A stretch of DNA of 8,188 nt from Acidobacteriota bacterium (GTDB lineage: Bacteria; Acidobacteriota; Terriglobia; Terriglobales; Acidobacteriaceae): NCBI GenBank assembly GCA_021780415.1, contig JAJXYW010000293.1:1-8188 (forward strand). The letters are read 5' to 3'. Numbering within the stretch: the first letter of the stretch is position 1; every line of letters begins with the position of its first letter. Below the pieces are notes generated by a model. The model made no database searches. It had not been told where the DNA came from and was given only the letters and a program-made list of their open reading frames with translations. This document shows positions 5,790 to 8,188 of the stretch, in pieces. The position numbers and the translations under genes were made by a program.

Positions 5790-6602
5790 TTATGAGGTAC
5801 ACCCGCCGGTAAGCGGCTGCAGGTTGGAAAGAAAGTTTGAAACCCTAAGCAATAAGGGAGCGGTCTGCTCCCGGTGAGGGAGATGACCTGTATTGGCGAA
5901 GGATTCATGCTGAACGTTGGAAATGGAGGCCTGGAGCGCTGCGAGTTGCATGGTGGTACCGAACTCATCGCGCTCGCCCTGCAGGACAAGGACGGGACAG
6001 GCGATGTGGGGGAGAAAGTCGCGGAGAGGAAAGATCTCCTTGCCGAGAGAAGCAGCCCATCTGACCCAGGAGTGAAAGACCTCATCGGGGTTCTGGTGGT
6101 AGTGGGCGAGCCGCTCCTGGAGCTTGCTGCCGGAGTAGACGGAGGCCATCTGGTGGATGACCTGGCCGGCGGCCTGGTTGCCGATGACGAAGGGGCTCTC
6201 GAGGATGAGGGCTTTCACGCGGTCTGATTTGGCGGCGTAGAGCAGGGCGATACCTGCGCCTTCGCTGTGGCCGTAGAGGACGGGACAGTCGACGGAGAAG
6301 TGCTGCAGAAGAGTGGGGATGACGACCTGAACCTGCTGGAGGTAGTAGTCGTCAGTACGTAGTTCGACGGGGCCCTGAGAGTCGCCGTGGCCGGCGCGGG
6401 AGTAGGCAATGACGTTGTAGCCGGTGGCGTGGGCGAGGCTCTGCGGAAAGGCCTTCCAGTAGCTGACGGAGCCGAGCGCCTCATGCAGCATGAGGATGGT
6501 CCCGGGGGCCGAGGGGAAGGAGTGATAGACGACTTCGGTGAGTTTGCCGTCGAGGGGCAGATGCAGGAGCTCGGAGTGCAGGGTTGCAGTGGGGTTGCTC
6601 AT
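5790..6602 (-). CDS. Alpha/beta-fold hydrolase coupled to acyl-CoA synthetase
   Basis: A 270-residue cytoplasmic alpha/beta hydrolase with a full catalytic triad: nucleophile elbow YGHSEGAG (110-117) with Ser113, the acid in LQGERDEFG (207-215) as Asp212, and the base in NTGHLPH (237-243) as His240. The oxyanion-side motif LHEALGSVSYW (39-49) and the following AYSRAGHGDS (66-75) mark a subgroup of small hydrolases often found in catabolic contexts. The cap region spans about residues 140-195. Activity could be carboxylester, thioester or C-C bond hydrolysis; the sequence does not decide. There is no signal peptide. The start at 6602 is fixed by an ATGA overlap with the upstream synthetase stop and by GGAG (complement of 6608-6611) 5 nt before it; the longer frame upstream simply overlaps the synthetase. 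The TAA is 23 nt before the next gene, so the hydrolase is the middle of at least a three-gene unit. Confidence 0.88.
   Translation of the reverse strand: MSNPTATLHSELLHLPLDGKLTEVVYHSFPSAPGTILMLHEALGSVSYWKAFPQSLAHATGYNVIAYSRAGHGDSQGPVELRTDDYYLQQVQVVIPTLLQHFSVDCPVLYGHSEGAGIALLYAAKSDRVKALILESPFVIGNQAAGQVIHQMASVYSGSKLQERLAHYHQNPDEVFHSWVRWAASLGKEIFPLRDFLPHIACPVLVLQGERDEFGTTMQLAALQASISNVQHESFANTGHLPHREQTAPLLLRVSNFLSNLQPLTGGCTS
6599..6602 (-). promoter_or_regulatory. ATGA stop-start overlap (translational coupling)
   Basis: On the - strand ATGA (6602-6599) holds both the hydrolase start ATG and the synthetase stop TGA. A Shine-Dalgarno GGAG inside the synthetase gene (complement of 6608-6611) serves the downstream start. 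Such overlaps typically keep two partner proteins in proportion. Confidence 0.85.
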
Positions 6603-8188
6603 AAGGACTCCATCCAGATGACCTTGCTCTGGGAGGCTTCCCATGCTGCGAAGCGCGGAGCAAAACATTTTTCGAGGGCGGAACGGCGGACCTTGAGGGT
6701 GGGGGTCAGGAGGTCGTTGTCGATGGTCCACGGCTGCTCGGAGATGACGATGAAGCGGAGCTGCTCGTGATGCTCAAGCTGTGCGTTGACGCTGTCGAGT
6801 GTGGCGAGGAGTTTGGACTCGATCTCGACGCGCTGGCCGGGTGGTGGGAGCTCCTTGCGAATGGGCGGAGAGAGGACGGCCATGACGAAGGGGCCGGTCA
6901 TGCCGCTGCCGAAGACGACGACGGACTCGAAGAGAAATGAGACGGAGAGCAGCTTTTCAATCTGGCCGGGGACGACGTATTTGCCTTTGGCGGTCTTGAA
7001 CTCCTCCTTGAGACGACCGATGAGGCGAAGGCGGCCGAGTTCGTCGATCTCGCCACGGTCGCCGGTGCGGAAGTAGCCGTCGTCGGTGAAGGCCTCTTTG
7101 GTGAGGTCGGGATTGCGGTAGTAGCCGAGCATGTTCATGGCGCCACGGATCTGGACTTCGCCTTCGGGAGAGATGCGGGTGATGGCCCAGGGGCTGGCGT
7201 TGCCGACGTAGCCGATGCGGGCTTTGCCGGGCAGCGGAACGTGGGTGATGCCGGTCTCGGTCATGCCGTAGCCCTCTACGAAGTTGAGACCCATCCTGAT
7301 GTACCACTCGATGAGCTCGACGGGGATGGCCGCGCCGCCGGAGGTGACCAGACGCATGTGGTCCATGCCGAGATTGCGCAGGATTTTCTTGCGGATGAGC
7401 TGCCCGACGAGAGGGATGGCCAGAAGGACGTTCAGCCTTTTCTCGTGGATTTTTTCGAAGACACCCTGGCGGAAACGGATGTAGAGGCGCGGAATGGAGA
7501 AGAAGATGGTGGAACGTGAGCGCTGGAGGTCGGTGATGAAGGTGGGCTGGCCTTCGGTGAAGAAGATGTGAATGGGGCCGAAGAGGGAGTTCATCTCGAT
7601 GATGGCGCGCTCGGCGACGTGGGCGAGGGGAAGGTAGGAGAGGATGCGGTCGATGCCTTCGGGGTTCTGGCCAAAGGCCGGCTCCATGGACTTGCCCATG
7701 AGGCTGAGGGAGCGGAAGGTGTGCATGGCTCCCTTGGGCTGGCCGGTGGTGCCGGAGGTGTAGATGATGGTCGCGACGTCGCCAGGCTCACGGACGGGAT
7801 TGGACGCGATGGGAGCCTGGTTCGCGACGATGGCGGACCAGAGTGCGCTGCCGGGAGGCGTGTGTTTGGACGCGCAGTTGGGGAAGGCGATGTAGGGGAG
7901 CTGCGCGAAGACGTCCTCGGTGAGAGGCAGGGCATGCTCAAGCTGGCCGACAAAACAGGCGACTGGCTGGCAGTGGAGGAAGAGCGAGGAGAGAGAGAGC
8001 TCGCGTGCGGAGGGGAAGAAGGGCACGCTGACGTAGCCAGCCATCCAGATGGCGAAGTCCGCCATGATCCACCAGGCGCAGTTCTTGGAGAGGATGACGA
8101 TGTGCGAGCCGGGGGGCCAGCCTTGCTCCTGCAGCCAGGCGGCGATGCGGCGGACTTCCTGCATGGAGCTGCCCCAGGTCCAGGTCTG
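6599..8188 (-). CDS. AMP-forming acyl-CoA synthetase (COG1022-like), N-terminus outside window
   Basis: 529 residues are visible and the frame stays open to the right edge, reading QTWTWGSSMQEVRRIAAWL. The Met at 8164 is therefore internal and probably only a few dozen residues are missing. Counting from the first visible residue: P-loop YTSGTTGQPKGAM (143-155); YLPLAHVAER (185-194); SIPRLYIRFRQG (231-242), typical of long-chain synthetases; TSGGAAIP (282-289); EGYGMTETG (305-313); TGD (375-377); hinge GRLKEEFKTAKGKYVVPG (391-408); and LLTPTLKVRR (493-502), with Lys499 as the likely adenylation lysine. It should convert a carboxylic acid to its CoA ester in the cytoplasm. Compared with the + strand synthetase it has Gly rather than Asp before the conserved hinge Arg, and a different acyl-pocket region, so it is a distinct paralogue probably using another substrate. 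It is directly coupled to the following alpha/beta hydrolase. Its promoter lies outside the window. Confidence 0.9.
   Translation of the reverse strand, partial: QTWTWGSSMQEVRRIAAWLQEQGWPPGSHIVILSKNCAWWIMADFAIWMAGYVSVPFFPSARELSLSSLFLHCQPVACFVGQLEHALPLTEDVFAQLPYIAFPNCASKHTPPGSALWSAIVANQAPIASNPVREPGDVATIIYTSGTTGQPKGAMHTFRSLSLMGKSMEPAFGQNPEGIDRILSYLPLAHVAERAIIEMNSLFGPIHIFFTEGQPTFITDLQRSRSTIFFSIPRLYIRFRQGVFEKIHEKRLNVLLAIPLVGQLIRKKILRNLGMDHMRLVTSGGAAIPVELIEWYIRMGLNFVEGYGMTETGITHVPLPGKARIGYVGNASPWAITRISPEGEVQIRGAMNMLGYYRNPDLTKEAFTDDGYFRTGDRGEIDELGRLRLIGRLKEEFKTAKGKYVVPGQIEKLLSVSFLFESVVVFGSGMTGPFVMAVLSPPIRKELPPPGQRVEIESKLLATLDSVNAQLEHHEQLRFIVISEQPWTIDNDLLTPTLKVRRSALEKCFAPRFAAWEASQSKVIWMESL

Noticed and set aside
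5767..5802. Longer start for the beta-barrel gene (adds MYLITAPPRSPT)
   Set aside because: It overlaps the hydrolase end and places extra residues ahead of a normal signal peptide; GGAG is correctly spaced for the ATG at 5766.
7241..7519. + strand 92-codon frame inside the second synthetase
   Set aside because: Shadow of a gene with full P-loop, YGMTET, TGD and C-terminal lysine motifs on the - strand.

Overview
The window looks like chromosomal DNA from a GC-rich Acidobacteriota, most plausibly of the Terriglobales/Acidobacteriaceae (Granulicella/Edaphobacter/Terriglobus-like). This is inference. The best single clue is the truncated first gene, whose C-terminus matches the acidobacterial 'VWFA-related' domain family. 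No rRNA, complete tRNA, CRISPR array, transposase or phage gene is visible, and no gene-free stretch exceeds 300 bases.

Layout, left to right. The + strand carries the 3' end of a VWA-type secreted protein (1-274), a PLP-dependent cysteine synthase (390-1304), an AMP-forming long-chain acyl-CoA synthetase (1445-3220) and a metallo-beta-lactamase-fold hydrolase of the NAPE-PLD/RomA/UlaG-like type (3268-4392). The - strand is read from the right edge leftward. It carries a second AMP-forming acyl-CoA synthetase (cut by the window edge, 8188-6599), an alpha/beta hydrolase whose start overlaps the synthetase stop as ATGA (6602-5790), a small secreted beta-barrel-like protein (5766-5020) and a secreted DUF2141 protein (4901-4422). 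The two gene sets converge at about 4393-4421.

How the genes may work together. Each arm contains one long-chain-type acyl-CoA ligase followed by one hydrolase, but the hydrolases have unrelated folds. The - strand ligase and hydrolase are almost certainly translationally coupled, and the next gene starts only 23 nt after the hydrolase, so at least three genes probably share a transcript. The simplest reading is release of a carboxylate from an ester or lipid by the hydrolase and activation to its CoA thioester by the ligase. The substrate cannot be read from the sequence. The cysteine synthase is a separate sulfur-metabolism gene.

Non-coding structure includes a 14-bp tandem repeat with an inverted partner (1315-1358), a perfect 11-bp hairpin followed by two smaller hairpins (4926-4993), a 14-bp direct repeat flanking a stop codon (4365-4415), and an apparent GC-rich in-frame insertion in the MBL gene (3844-3879). 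I see no clear evidence of a wholly new biological system. The most worthwhile leads are the duplicated ligase-hydrolase arrangement and the intergenic and intragenic repeat elements.
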